DNA of 32,681 nucleotides from JAVBLF01 sp031553675 (lineage in GTDB: Bacteria > Bacillota > Clostridia > Christensenellales > CALWSW01). Positions 22,418 to 29,705 of this stretch are shown in pieces (the first letter of the stretch is position 1; each line of letters opens with the position of its first letter). Made by a program: the position numbers and the translations under genes. Location: contig JAVBLF010000008.1 in the NCBI GenBank assembly GCA_031553675.1, positions 1-32,681 of the forward strand. The letters are read 5' to 3'. The notes below the pieces were generated by a model. That model was not told where the DNA came from and did no database searches. It worked only from the letters and a program-made list of their open reading frames with translations.

Positions 22418-23497
22418 ATGTATAAAATCTTGGTCATGGACCCGGGACCGCTCGATCGCGCGATGATCGCTGAAACCGTTTCGTCCGGCCTTCGTTCGAC
22501 GAGCGTTCATACGACGTGCTGCCTATCGCAGGCAGCCGAATGGCTCGATCAGGAAAGCGCCAACCTTTTGATCGTGGACATGGCGCATTCACCCGTCGCG
22601 ACAGGGGATCTGATTCACTATGCCCGAAGCCGTTGCGCCTGCATCGAAGTGCTGCTGACCTCCGTCGGACGGGAAGAGCAAGTCTCGTTCCAGGTGATGA
22701 AGCTGGGCGTCGAACAGTATTTGCTCAAACCCTTCCGCCCCGCGCAACTCATGGCGATCGTCGCGCCCCGCGCGCAGAAGTTTGTCGAGAGCGAGGGGCG
22801 TCTGGGCGCGCAGGAACAAACCCTTTTCCTCGATCGGCTCTACGAAGCGATCAAGGAATGCGCGTACAAAAAGTGCGTCGAGATCGCAAAAGAATACATT
22901 GCTTTCCTCTATCAATCGACCGATAATATGGCCGTGATCCGCACGCGCACCCTGGAATTCGCCAACGGCTTGACGGGCTTTGGCCAGGAATTCGGGCCCG
23001 ACGTCCAATGGCGTCTTGCGGGCTGCCTGGAGCGCTTTCGGTCGCGCTACGATCTCCAGGGACGCAAGTACGATGTCTGCGCCATGCTCGAAGAGATGCT
23101 CGACGCCATGTTCGAGGCCATGGAAAAGGAAGCGCTCTACTCGGACGACGCGCTCAAAAAAGCGCTCAACTACATCGACCGCAACATCAAAAAGGGCATC
23201 AACCTCGACGACGCAGCCGAATACGTCAACATGAGCAGCTGCTATTTCAGCAAGTTTTTTAAGAAGGCGACGGGCGACAACTTCATTTCCTATGTCACCG
23301 ACCGCAAGATCGAATACGCCAAGGACATGCTGCGCCACACCGAAATGCCCGTGATCAACATCGCCTATGAACTCTCTTACAGCGAAACAAACTACTTCAG
23401 CAAAGCATTTAAAAAGAAAGTGGGGCAGACGCCCACCGAATACCGCATGCGCCACCTCAAGCTCCCGGAACGGAAAACCGCCGCCGAGCTTCTATAA
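22418..23497 (+). CDS. AraC-family response regulator, partner of the PocR sensor
   Basis: The 359-residue protein has a receiver domain (about residues 1-118), a middle helical linker (about 130-240) and two C-terminal AraC-type HTH motifs (about 246-345: LDDAAEYVNMSSCYFSKFFKK and VINIAYELSYSETNYFSKAFKK). In the receiver, the phospho-acceptor Asp54 (LLIVDMAHSP), Thr81 and Lys104 (YLLKPF) are present, but the usual paired acids read Asp8-Pro9 (VMDPG), so Mg2+ binding may be weak. It likely activates the pdu operon and perhaps pduQ. The start is ATG 22418 with a weak GGGAAGTGAG upstream. It follows the sensor gene after 143 bases and precedes pduQ by 24. Confidence 0.92.
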   Translation: MYKILVMDPGPLDRAMIAETVSSGLRSTSVHTTCCLSQAAEWLDQESANLLIVDMAHSPVATGDLIHYARSRCACIEVLLTSVGREEQVSFQVMKLGVEQYLLKPFRPAQLMAIVAPRAQKFVESEGRLGAQEQTLFLDRLYEAIKECAYKKCVEIAKEYIAFLYQSTDNMAVIRTRTLEFANGLTGFGQEFGPDVQWRLAGCLERFRSRYDLQGRKYDVCAMLEEMLDAMFEAMEKEALYSDDALKKALNYIDRNIKKGINLDDAAEYVNMSSCYFSKFFKKATGDNFISYVTDRKIEYAKDMLRHTEMPVINIAYELSYSETNYFSKAFKKKVGQTPTEYRMRHLKLPERKTAAELL

Positions 23498-23521
23498 GTA
23501 CGGCGCGGAAGGAGGCCATCC

Positions 23522-24667
23522 TTGCGAGAGTTTAGCCTGAGTACGAGGATCTTTTTCGGGGCGGGAGCGCTCGAACGTTTGTCCCAAGTGCGGCAAAAAC
23601 GCGTGCTGATCGTCAGTGACGCGTTTTTGCAAAAGAGCGGCGTCGTCGATCGCGTCGCAGCCTACCTGCGCGATTGCGAGGTGTTTCGCTTCACGGATAT
23701 CGTCCCCGATCCGCCGATCGAAGTCGTGGCCGCCGGCGTCAAAGCCCTTCTTCAGTGCCGCGCCGAGGCCATAATCGCCGTTGGCGGCGGCTCTTCGATC
23801 GACGCGGCCAAGGCGATCCGCGCCGTCGCCGGACAAACGGGAGCGCTCAACACCGATTCGATGGAGTGCTTCGCCATTCCGACGACGAGCGGCACCGGCT
23901 CGGAAGTCACCGAATACGCCGTGATCTCCGACGCCGAACGCGGTCTGAAATACCCGCTTGCCAGCGTCGCCATGCGCCCTCCTGTCGCCATACTCGACGC
24001 CGACCTGACGATATCCGTGCCGCCCAGGGTTACGGCCGACACCGGCCTGGACGCGCTCACCCACGCCCTCGAAGCCTACGTTGCCAAAGATGCCTCCGAT
24101 TTCACCGACGCTCTGGCCGAAAAGGCCGTGTCGCTCATCGTGCGCTTTCTGCCCGACGCTTATCGGGACGGCGGCGACGTCCTCGCCCGCGAAAGGCTGC
24201 ACAACGCTTCGTGCATGGCAGGCCTCGCCTTTAACGCGGCGGGCCTCGGCATCAACCACGCGATCGCCCACGCGGTCGGCGGTAAACTGCACGTCCCTCA
24301 CGGCCGCGCCAACGCCATGTTGTTACCGCTCGTCATGGCGTTCAACGCTGGACTCGACAACGACCGCATCTTTGCGGCTTCGACTGCGGCGAAAAAATAC
24401 CAGCACCTCGCACGCATCCTCAAACTGCCCGCCTCCAATGCCCGCATCGGCGCGGGCAACCTCGTTCGCGCGGTCGAAGAGCTGAACCGAAAGCTCCAGA
24501 TCCCCGCCACACTCCGGAACATGGGTGTCGATTCGGACGCCTACCGCGAACAGCGCGACGCGATCGTCGCTGCGGCGCTCGCAGATCCGGTTCTCGCGGG
24601 CAATCCGCGCCCCGCCGATGCGAAAGATGTTTTGCAGATACTCGACAAAATGGCGGGGTTTGCGTAG
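23522..24667 (+). CDS. pduQ: PduQ-type iron-containing alcohol dehydrogenase
   Basis: The 381-residue protein is a group III, Fe-dependent alcohol dehydrogenase, closest by recall to PduQ: FSLSTRIFFGAGAL, GTGSEVTEYAVISD, LKYPLAS, DFTDALAEKAV, HNASCMAGLAFNAAGLGINH. It would reduce propionaldehyde or 3-hydroxypropionaldehyde with NADH, giving 1-propanol or 1,3-propanediol and regenerating NAD. The NAD motif GGGSSIDAAKA is present, as are the metal ligands in TADTGLDALTHALEAYV, NHAIAHAVGG and VPHGRAN. The start is TTG 23522, 6 bases after GGAAGGAGG. It lacks an N-terminal encapsulation helix. It is read together with the PocR/AraC pair, before the pdu operon. Confidence 0.93.
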   Translation: MREFSLSTRIFFGAGALERLSQVRQKRVLIVSDAFLQKSGVVDRVAAYLRDCEVFRFTDIVPDPPIEVVAAGVKALLQCRAEAIIAVGGGSSIDAAKAIRAVAGQTGALNTDSMECFAIPTTSGTGSEVTEYAVISDAERGLKYPLASVAMRPPVAILDADLTISVPPRVTADTGLDALTHALEAYVAKDASDFTDALAEKAVSLIVRFLPDAYRDGGDVLARERLHNASCMAGLAFNAAGLGINHAIAHAVGGKLHVPHGRANAMLLPLVMAFNAGLDNDRIFAASTAAKKYQHLARILKLPASNARIGAGNLVRAVEELNRKLQIPATLRNMGVDSDAYREQRDAIVAAALADPVLAGNPRPADAKDVLQILDKMAGFA

Positions 24668-24763
24668 AGATTCTACAATGGCAGACGTTCATGCAATGCG
24701 CTGACCATGTCGTCGAAATGGGGTCGAAGCCCCAAAAAAACCACCCGCACAATCAGAACGCAA

Positions 24764-24804
24764 AAAAGCGCCGAATGCCCTAAGAGAGGCATATCGGCGC
24801 TTTT
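24764..24804. terminator. Bidirectional terminator after pduQ
   Basis: AAAAGCGCCGAATGCC (24764-24779) pairs with GGCATATCGGCGCTTTT (24788-24804), with one bulged A and an 8-base loop. A/T runs on both sides suit termination of pduQ (+) and of the membrane gene at 24826-25281 (-). Confidence 0.85.
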
Positions 24805-24825
24805 CCGGATGAAGCAAACGAAACG

Positions 24826-25281
24826 TCAAAAACAAATATACCAGGAAATATTCCTTCTTACCATTTTAAGTGCTGCGGGGATTTCATGTCCGCTGACAAT
24901 GTAATCAATGTCAACGTAGGCTTCCTCGAAATTTGAATCGAATTGGACGTCATTGATGACAATGTGCAGGTCTCCAGGCGAGGAACCCCCCAACGAAAAG
25001 GCAAAATCGGCAAAGGCTTCAACCGAATTTTCGATGTGATAGTCGGAATCGAAGAGTCGAGCAAAACTCTCAAATAGGTTTGTGGCTTTCGAGACGCTTT
25101 CTTTCAATTCGGGATCAAAACATGCTTTTAGTTCTTCGGCGCTATTTTGATTGATCGCGCGTTGAAGCTTGTAAACCGTAACATGTGGCAAGGGCTGAAA
25201 GGAAAAGATGGCCCATGCACCGAGTCCTATGATGACGAGAAACACGAGCATTCTCGACAGGCAACCGGACGATTTCTTCAA
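24826..25281 (-). CDS. Small single-pass membrane protein, AT-rich gene
   Basis: I do not recognise this protein of 151 residues. A short basic N-terminus (LKKSSGCLSRM) leads into one membrane segment (about residues 10-28, MLVFLVIIGLGAWAIF). An extracytoplasmic domain follows: a helical part (KLQRAINQNSAEELKACFDP), then strands (DLHIVINDVQFDSN, AYVDIDYIVSG). The arrangement hints at an NTF2-like or DUF4878-like fold, unproven. The start is TTG 25281, 8 bases after GAGGAGG; GTG 25314 is the alternative. Base composition and codon use are clearly more AT-rich than in its neighbours. It lies on the opposite strand inside the pdu locus, suggesting later insertion. Confidence 0.7.
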   Translation of the reverse strand: MKKSSGCLSRMLVFLVIIGLGAWAIFSFQPLPHVTVYKLQRAINQNSAEELKACFDPELKESVSKATNLFESFARLFDSDYHIENSVEAFADFAFSLGGSSPGDLHIVINDVQFDSNFEEAYVDIDYIVSGHEIPAALKMVRRNISWYICF

Positions 25282-25352
25282 TTGTTGCACCTCCTCTTTG
25301 GGTTGCGAGCACACTTGACCAGAAAAGAATACGGAACAAATTGAATATTGTT

Positions 25353-25382
25353 AGTATAGCATATTGAAAGCAAAATTTTGAA
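25353..25382 (-). promoter_or_regulatory. Putative promoter of the AT-rich membrane gene
   Basis: On the minus strand TTCAAA (25382-25377), an 18-base spacer and TATACT (25358-25353). Confidence 0.5.
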
Positions 25383-25405
25383 TTGATTTAGCTATTCAAA
25401 AAATT

Positions 25406-25490
25406 ATGCATGGCAGAGGGAAAAGTCTCTAAAGTAGGGTAGATTTTTTCCGTTTCTGCTTTTTTTGATCGGCCAAGAAAATCCATGCAT
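25406..25490. promoter_or_regulatory. Pair of ATGCATGG half-sites upstream of pduA
   Basis: ATGCATGG (25406-25413) recurs as its reverse complement CCATGCAT (25483-25490), 69 bases apart. The proximal site is centred about 45 bases before the predicted pduA transcript start, where a class II activator would sit. These are candidate binding sites for the AraC-type regulator. The region 25282-25582 contains no other gene. Confidence 0.45.
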
Positions 25491-25519
25491 CCGGCAAAAA
25501 AGGGTCCTGCCCGCAACGA

Positions 25520-25525
25520 TATAAT
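25520..25525 (+). promoter_or_regulatory. pduA -10 element without a -35
   Basis: A perfect TATAAT lies 57 bases before the pduA start codon. The -35 position 17 bases upstream reads AAAAAG, which has no resemblance to TTGACA. This suggests that the promoter needs an activator. Confidence 0.6.
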
Positions 25526-25582
25526 GACAGAAATAGGCGCATACATGGTGCGGCGCCTTTGCAAACGACAGGAGGTACCGAG

Positions 25583-25861
25583 ATGCAAAAGGAAGCTTTG
25601 GGCATGGTGGAAACCAAGGGCCTAGTCGGCGCGATCGAAGCGGCTGACGCCATGGTAAAGTCCGCCAACGTCGAACTGGTCGGGTACGAAAAAATCGGCT
25701 CCGGCCTCGTCACAGTCATGGTTCGTGGTGACGTCGGCGCCGTCAAGGCCGCCACCGACGCAGGCGCGAGTGCCGCCCAAAAGGTGGGCGAAGTCGTCTC
25801 CGTCCACGTCATTCCCCGGCCCCACACCGATGTCGAAAAAATTCTGCCCAGCGGCAAGTAA
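25583..25861 (+). CDS. pduA: Microcompartment hexameric shell protein PduA/PduJ
   Basis: A single-BMC-domain protein of 92 residues that forms the hexagonal facets of the diol-utilisation microcompartment. The sequence is very close to enteric PduA and PduJ as I recall them: EALGMVETKGLVGAIEAADA, KSANVELVGYEKIGSGLVTV, MVRGDVGAVKAATDAG and HVIPRPHTDVEKILP. The lysine and GSG-type pore loop (YEKIGSGLV) are kept. The start is ATG 25583, 7 bases after AGGAGG; the frame is open to 25559. It opens the operon, and a 12-bp palindrome CGCTCATGAGCG lies between it and pduB. Confidence 0.97.
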   Translation: MQKEALGMVETKGLVGAIEAADAMVKSANVELVGYEKIGSGLVTVMVRGDVGAVKAATDAGASAAQKVGEVVSVHVIPRPHTDVEKILPSGK

Positions 25862-25902
25862 ACGACCGACGCTCATGAGCGAACTTATGGGAGGTTCAAA
25901 CC

Positions 25903-26697
25903 ATGAAAGATGAATTGGTTAGTAAGATCATGGACGAAGTCATGAAAAAAATGGGCGCCGAACCCGCCGCTCCCGCCGCCGCATGCGCGACCGGCGCAGG
26001 CTGCAACCTGACCGAATTCGTCGGCACCGCCATCGGCCATACGATCGGCCTTGTCATCGCGAACGTCGACCATCAGATCCACGAGAAGATGGCCATCGAC
26101 ACGAAGTACCGATCGATCGGCATCGTCGGCGCGCGCACCGGCGCCGGACCGCACATCTTTGCCGCCGACGAAGCGGTCAAGGCCACAAACAGCGAAATCC
26201 TCAAGATCGAACTGCCCCGCGACACCGAGGGTGGCGCCGGTCACGGCAGCTTGATCATCTTTGGCGCCGAGGATGTGTCCGACGTCCGCCGCGCCGTCGA
26301 AGTCTGCCTGCACGAACTCGATCGCACCTTCGGCGACGTCTACGGCAACAGCGCCGGCCACCTCGAATTCCAGTACACCGCCCGCGCCAGCGAAGCGCTG
26401 AACAAGGCGTTTGGCGCTCCTTTGGGCAAGTCCTTCGGCATCACGGTCGGCGCGCCTGCCGCGATCGGCGTGCTGCTGGCCGATACCGCTGTCAAAGCGG
26501 CGACGGTCGACGTCGTCGGCTTTAGCTCCCCTGCCGCCGGCACGAGTTTTTCGAACGAAGTCATCCTGACGTTCTCGGGCGATTCCGGCGCCGTCAAGCA
26601 GGCGATCCTCGCGGCCAAAGATGTGGGCAAGCAGGCTCTCAAGGCTCTTGAGCCCGGCGAAGCCCTCGAATCGAGCACTAAGCCTTACATCCTTTAA
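25903..26697 (+). CDS. pduB: Microcompartment trimeric shell protein PduB
   Basis: The 264-residue protein has two tandem BMC domains that form a pseudohexameric trimer in the shell. Landmarks are LTEFVGTAIGHTIGLVIANVD, YRSIGIVGARTGAGPHIFAADE, ELPRDTEGGAGHGSLIIFGA, DRTFGDVYGNSAGHLE and SSPAAGTSFSNEV. The N-terminal amphipathic helix MKDELVSKIMDEVMKKMG plus an Ala/Pro linker corresponds to the segment that tethers cargo or shell partners in enteric PduB. The internal start that yields PduB' in Salmonella is missing: the equivalent position reads ACATGAGCNLTEF with no ATG, GTG or TTG. The start is ATG 25903 after GGGAGG. Confidence 0.96.
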   Translation: MKDELVSKIMDEVMKKMGAEPAAPAAACATGAGCNLTEFVGTAIGHTIGLVIANVDHQIHEKMAIDTKYRSIGIVGARTGAGPHIFAADEAVKATNSEILKIELPRDTEGGAGHGSLIIFGAEDVSDVRRAVEVCLHELDRTFGDVYGNSAGHLEFQYTARASEALNKAFGAPLGKSFGITVGAPAAIGVLLADTAVKAATVDVVGFSSPAAGTSFSNEVILTFSGDSGAVKQAILAAKDVGKQALKALEPGEALESSTKPYIL

Positions 26698-26720
26698 CCG
26701 ACGGGAAGGAGTCAGAAACG

Positions 26721-28385
26721 ATGAAGTCCAAACGCTTTGAAGTCCTGGCGCAGCGTCCCGTCAACCAGGACGGTTACGTACAAGAATGGCCCGAAGTGGG
26801 TCTCATTGCGATGAACAGCCCCTTTGATCCCAAGCCCAGCATCAAGATCGAAGGCGGCAAAGTCTCCGAACTCGACGGCAAACCCCGCGCGCAGTTCGAC
26901 ATGCTCGACACCTTCATCGCCGATCACGCCATTCGCCTCGACGGGGCCGAAAAGGCCATGGCGATCGATTCGCTCGAAATTGCCCGCATGCTGGTGGACA
27001 TCAACGTCAGCCGCAAGCAGATACTCGACGTGACGCTCTGCCTGACGCCCGCCAAGTTGACGGAAGTCGTCGGCAAGCTGAGTATCGTCGAAATCATGAT
27101 GGCGATGAGCAAGATGCGCGCCCGCAAAATGCCTTCGAACCAGTGCCATGTCACGAACGTGAAGGACAATCCCATCCAGATCGCCTGCGACGCCGCCGAA
27201 GCCGGTATCCGTGGCTTCGACGAAATGGAGACGACGGTCGGCATCGCGCGTTATGCGCCGTTCAACGCCATGGGCCTCCTGATCGGTTCGCAGGTCGGAC
27301 GCGGCGGCGTCTTGACCCAGTGCGCCCTCGAAGAAGCCACCGAGCTCCAGCTCGGCATGCGCGGCTTTACGGCCTACGCCGAGACGATCTCGGTCTACGG
27401 CACAGAGCCCGTCTTCATGGACGGCGACGATACGCCCTATTCCAAAGCCTTCCTCGCGAGCTGCTACGCTTCACGCGGCCTCAAGATGCGCTTCACGTCC
27501 GGCACTGGCTCGGAAGTCCAGATGGGCTATGCCGAGGGCAAGAGCATGCTCTACCTCGAAGCCCGCTGCCTGGCCGTCACAAAGGGCGCGGGTGTGCAAG
27601 GCACGCAGAACGGCTCGGTGTCCTGCGTCGGCGTTCCGGCAGGCGTGCCCGGCGGCATCCGCGCCATCGCGGCAGAAAACCTGATCGCCATGCTGCTCGA
27701 CCTCGAATCGACGACCTCGAACGACCAGACCTTTACCCACTCCGACCTGCGCCGCGTGGCACGCTCGGTTCCGCAGTTCTTTGCGGGCACCGACTTCATC
27801 TGCTCGGGCTACGGCGCCGTGCCGAACTACGACAATATGTTTGCCGGTTCGAACTGGGATGCCGAAGACTACGACGACTGGAACATCATCCAGCGCGACA
27901 TGCGCGTCGACGGCGGTCTGCGCCCCGTCAAGGAAGAGGAAGTCGTCAAGGTCCGCAACAAGGCGGCTCGCGCGCTCCAGGCCATGTTCAAAGAGCTCGG
28001 CCTGCCCGAGATCACTGACGCCGAAGTCGAAGCGGCCACCTACGCCAACGGATCGAAGGACATGCCCGACCGCAACGTCAACGAAGACCTGAAGGCGATC
28101 GAGGCCATGATGGCGCGCAAAGTCACGGGCGTCGATTTCGTCAAAGCGCTCGCCAAGGGTGGCTTTGAAGACGTCGCTGAAAACGTGTTCAACATCCTCA
28201 AAGCGCGCGTCGCGGGCGACTACCTGCACACGGCCGCCATCCTCGACAAGAACTTCCATGTCGTCAGTGCGGTCAACGAACCGAACGATTACCATGGACC
28301 CATGACCGGCTACCAGATCAGCGAAGAGAGATGGAACGAGATCAAGAACATCCCCAACGCCATCAAGCCGGAAGACATCAACTAA
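26721..28385 (+). CDS. pduC: Diol/glycerol dehydratase large subunit
   Basis: This is the 554-residue alpha subunit of the adenosylcobalamin-dependent dehydratase, which converts 1,2-propanediol to propionaldehyde or glycerol to 3-hydroxypropionaldehyde. The length matches the family. Active-site regions are conserved: MPSNQCHVTN (His), GFDEMETT (Glu), FTSGTGSEVQMGY, GAGVQGTQNGSVSC (Gln/Ser) and FICSGYGAVPNYDNM. Sequence alone does not separate diol from glycerol preference; GVQGTQNGS resembles both subtypes. The start is ATG 26721 after GGAAGGAG. It is 23 bases downstream of pduB and 14 upstream of pduD, all in one operon. The enzyme is expected inside the microcompartment, carried by the PduD/PduE N-termini. 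Confidence 0.97.
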   Translation: MKSKRFEVLAQRPVNQDGYVQEWPEVGLIAMNSPFDPKPSIKIEGGKVSELDGKPRAQFDMLDTFIADHAIRLDGAEKAMAIDSLEIARMLVDINVSRKQILDVTLCLTPAKLTEVVGKLSIVEIMMAMSKMRARKMPSNQCHVTNVKDNPIQIACDAAEAGIRGFDEMETTVGIARYAPFNAMGLLIGSQVGRGGVLTQCALEEATELQLGMRGFTAYAETISVYGTEPVFMDGDDTPYSKAFLASCYASRGLKMRFTSGTGSEVQMGYAEGKSMLYLEARCLAVTKGAGVQGTQNGSVSCVGVPAGVPGGIRAIAAENLIAMLLDLESTTSNDQTFTHSDLRRVARSVPQFFAGTDFICSGYGAVPNYDNMFAGSNWDAEDYDDWNIIQRDMRVDGGLRPVKEEEVVKVRNKAARALQAMFKELGLPEITDAEVEAATYANGSKDMPDRNVNEDLKAIEAMMARKVTGVDFVKALAKGGFEDVAENVFNILKARVAGDYLHTAAILDKNFHVVSAVNEPNDYHGPMTGYQISEERWNEIKNIPNAIKPEDIN

Positions 28386-28399
28386 GAGGGGTGACGAAG

Positions 28400-29056
28400 A
28401 TGACGTTTGACGAAAAGACGCTCCGCAGCGTCATTGAGGAAGTACTCAAGGAGATGGGCGAGGGCAACGCGCCTTCGGCCAGCCCCGCCGCATCGACGCT
28501 CCCCGCAGGCAAGCTCGAAGTCGTCGAACAGGGAGAAGCGCAAAAAGGCAGCGTGGTCGACGAAGTCGTCATCGGCCTGGCGCCGGCGTTCGGTGTCTAC
28601 CAGACCAAGACGATCATCGACATCCCGCACGACAAAGTGCTGCGCGAGATCATCGCCGGCATCGAGGAAGAAGGCATCAAGTGGCGCCTGATGAAGATGT
28701 ACCGCACGAGCGACGTCGCATTCATCGCGCACGATGCCGCAGAATACTCGGGCTCGGGCATCGGCATCGGCATCCAGTCGAAGGGCACGACGGTCATCCA
28801 CCAGAAGGATCTACCCCCGCTGAGCAACCTCGAGCTCTTTTCCCAGGCGCCGCTGATCGACCTCGACACCTACCGCGCGATCGGCAAGAACGCCGCCAAG
28901 TACGCCAAGGGTGAATCGCCCACGCCGGTTCCGGTCCGCAACGACCAGATGGCCCGCCCGACCTACCAGGCCATCGCGGCGCTTTTGCACATCAAAGAAA
29001 CCGAGCACGTCGTCAACGGCAAAAAGCCGCAGGCCGTCGTCGCGACGTTCAAGTAA
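28400..29056 (+). CDS. pduD: Diol/glycerol dehydratase medium subunit
   Basis: The 218-residue beta subunit contributes to the cobalamin-binding face of the dehydratase. The first 20 residues, MTFDEKTLRSVIEEVLKEMG, form an amphipathic helix followed by a Pro/Ala/Ser linker, the classic encapsulation signal that glycerol dehydratases outside compartments lack. The core begins with VVDEVVIGLAPAFG and includes GIKWRLMKMYRTSDVAFIAHDAA, SGSGIGIGIQSKGTTVIHQKDL. The start is ATG 28400 after AGAGGGGTGA; a longer frame (from 28331) overlaps pduC. It is followed 15 bases later by pduE. Confidence 0.96.
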   Translation: MTFDEKTLRSVIEEVLKEMGEGNAPSASPAASTLPAGKLEVVEQGEAQKGSVVDEVVIGLAPAFGVYQTKTIIDIPHDKVLREIIAGIEEEGIKWRLMKMYRTSDVAFIAHDAAEYSGSGIGIGIQSKGTTVIHQKDLPPLSNLELFSQAPLIDLDTYRAIGKNAAKYAKGESPTPVPVRNDQMARPTYQAIAALLHIKETEHVVNGKKPQAVVATFK

Positions 29057-29071
29057 GGGAGGTTCGCTGGT

Positions 29072-29575
29072 ATGGATCAAGAACTCATGATGAAACAGAT
29101 CGTCGAGCAGGTCGTGCGCGCCATGAACAACGCGCCTGCCCCCTCGGCTCCCGCCACCGCAGGCGGCGTCACGGCCGCCAACTACCCTCTGAGCGAGAAT
29201 GTCGCCGACAAGGTCAAGGGCGTGACCGGCAAGCCGCTGGCCGACATGAAGTTCGACCAGATCCTCGGCGGCAGCCTGACCGCCGAAGACATGCGCATTG
29301 CGCCCGATACGCTCGAAATGCAAGCCCAGGTCGCCGAGAGCGTCGGCCGCGACGCTTTCGCCGGCAACATGCGCCGCGCTGCCGAGTTGATCGCCGTCCC
29401 CGACGATCGCCTGCTCGAGATCTACAACGCCCTTCGCCCCTACCGCTCGACGAAAGCCGAACTCTACGCCATCGCCGACGAGCTCAAAAACAAGTACGAT
29501 TGCCAGGCCGCGTACGCCCTTGTCCGCGAGGCCGCCGACGTCTACGAGCAGCGCGGGCGCCTCAAACAGGCGTAG
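29072..29575 (+). CDS. pduE: Diol/glycerol dehydratase small subunit
   Basis: The 167-residue gamma subunit. It also begins with an amphipathic helix (MDQELMMKQIVEQVVRAMNN) and an Ala/Pro-rich linker, a second encapsulation-type signal. The conserved core follows: YPLSENVADKVKGVTGKPL, DQILGGSLTAEDMRIAPDTL, RDAFAGNMRRAAELIAVPDD and LEIYNALRPYRSTKAEL. The start is ATG 29072 after AAGGGAGG. The stop is followed at once by a strong hairpin, which separates dehydratase genes from the reactivase genes. Confidence 0.96.
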   Translation: MDQELMMKQIVEQVVRAMNNAPAPSAPATAGGVTAANYPLSENVADKVKGVTGKPLADMKFDQILGGSLTAEDMRIAPDTLEMQAQVAESVGRDAFAGNMRRAAELIAVPDDRLLEIYNALRPYRSTKAELYAIADELKNKYDCQAAYALVREAADVYEQRGRLKQA

Positions 29576-29576
29576 T

Positions 29577-29599
29577 TTTGGGGGATTTTATCCCCCAAA
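29577..29599 (+). other. Intercistronic hairpin between pduE and pduG
   Basis: TTTGGGGGAT (29577-29586), loop TTT, perfect complement ATCCCCCAAA (29590-29599), not followed by a T run. Two further foldable pairs follow: CCAAA/TTTGG (about 29607-29633) and TGGAATC/GATTCCA (about 29630-29668). The 130-base gap may protect the 3' end of the dehydratase mRNA, or be a copy of a dispersed palindromic repeat. Confidence 0.7.
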
Positions 29600-29705
29600 C
29601 CCCCAACCAAAGGGTCAAGGACCGTTTGGAATCCCATTCTGAAACAGCCTCTTTCGTTGATTCCAATGCTACCGTTCTTTCGTCCCAAGGACTGAGGAGT
29701 TTCTT

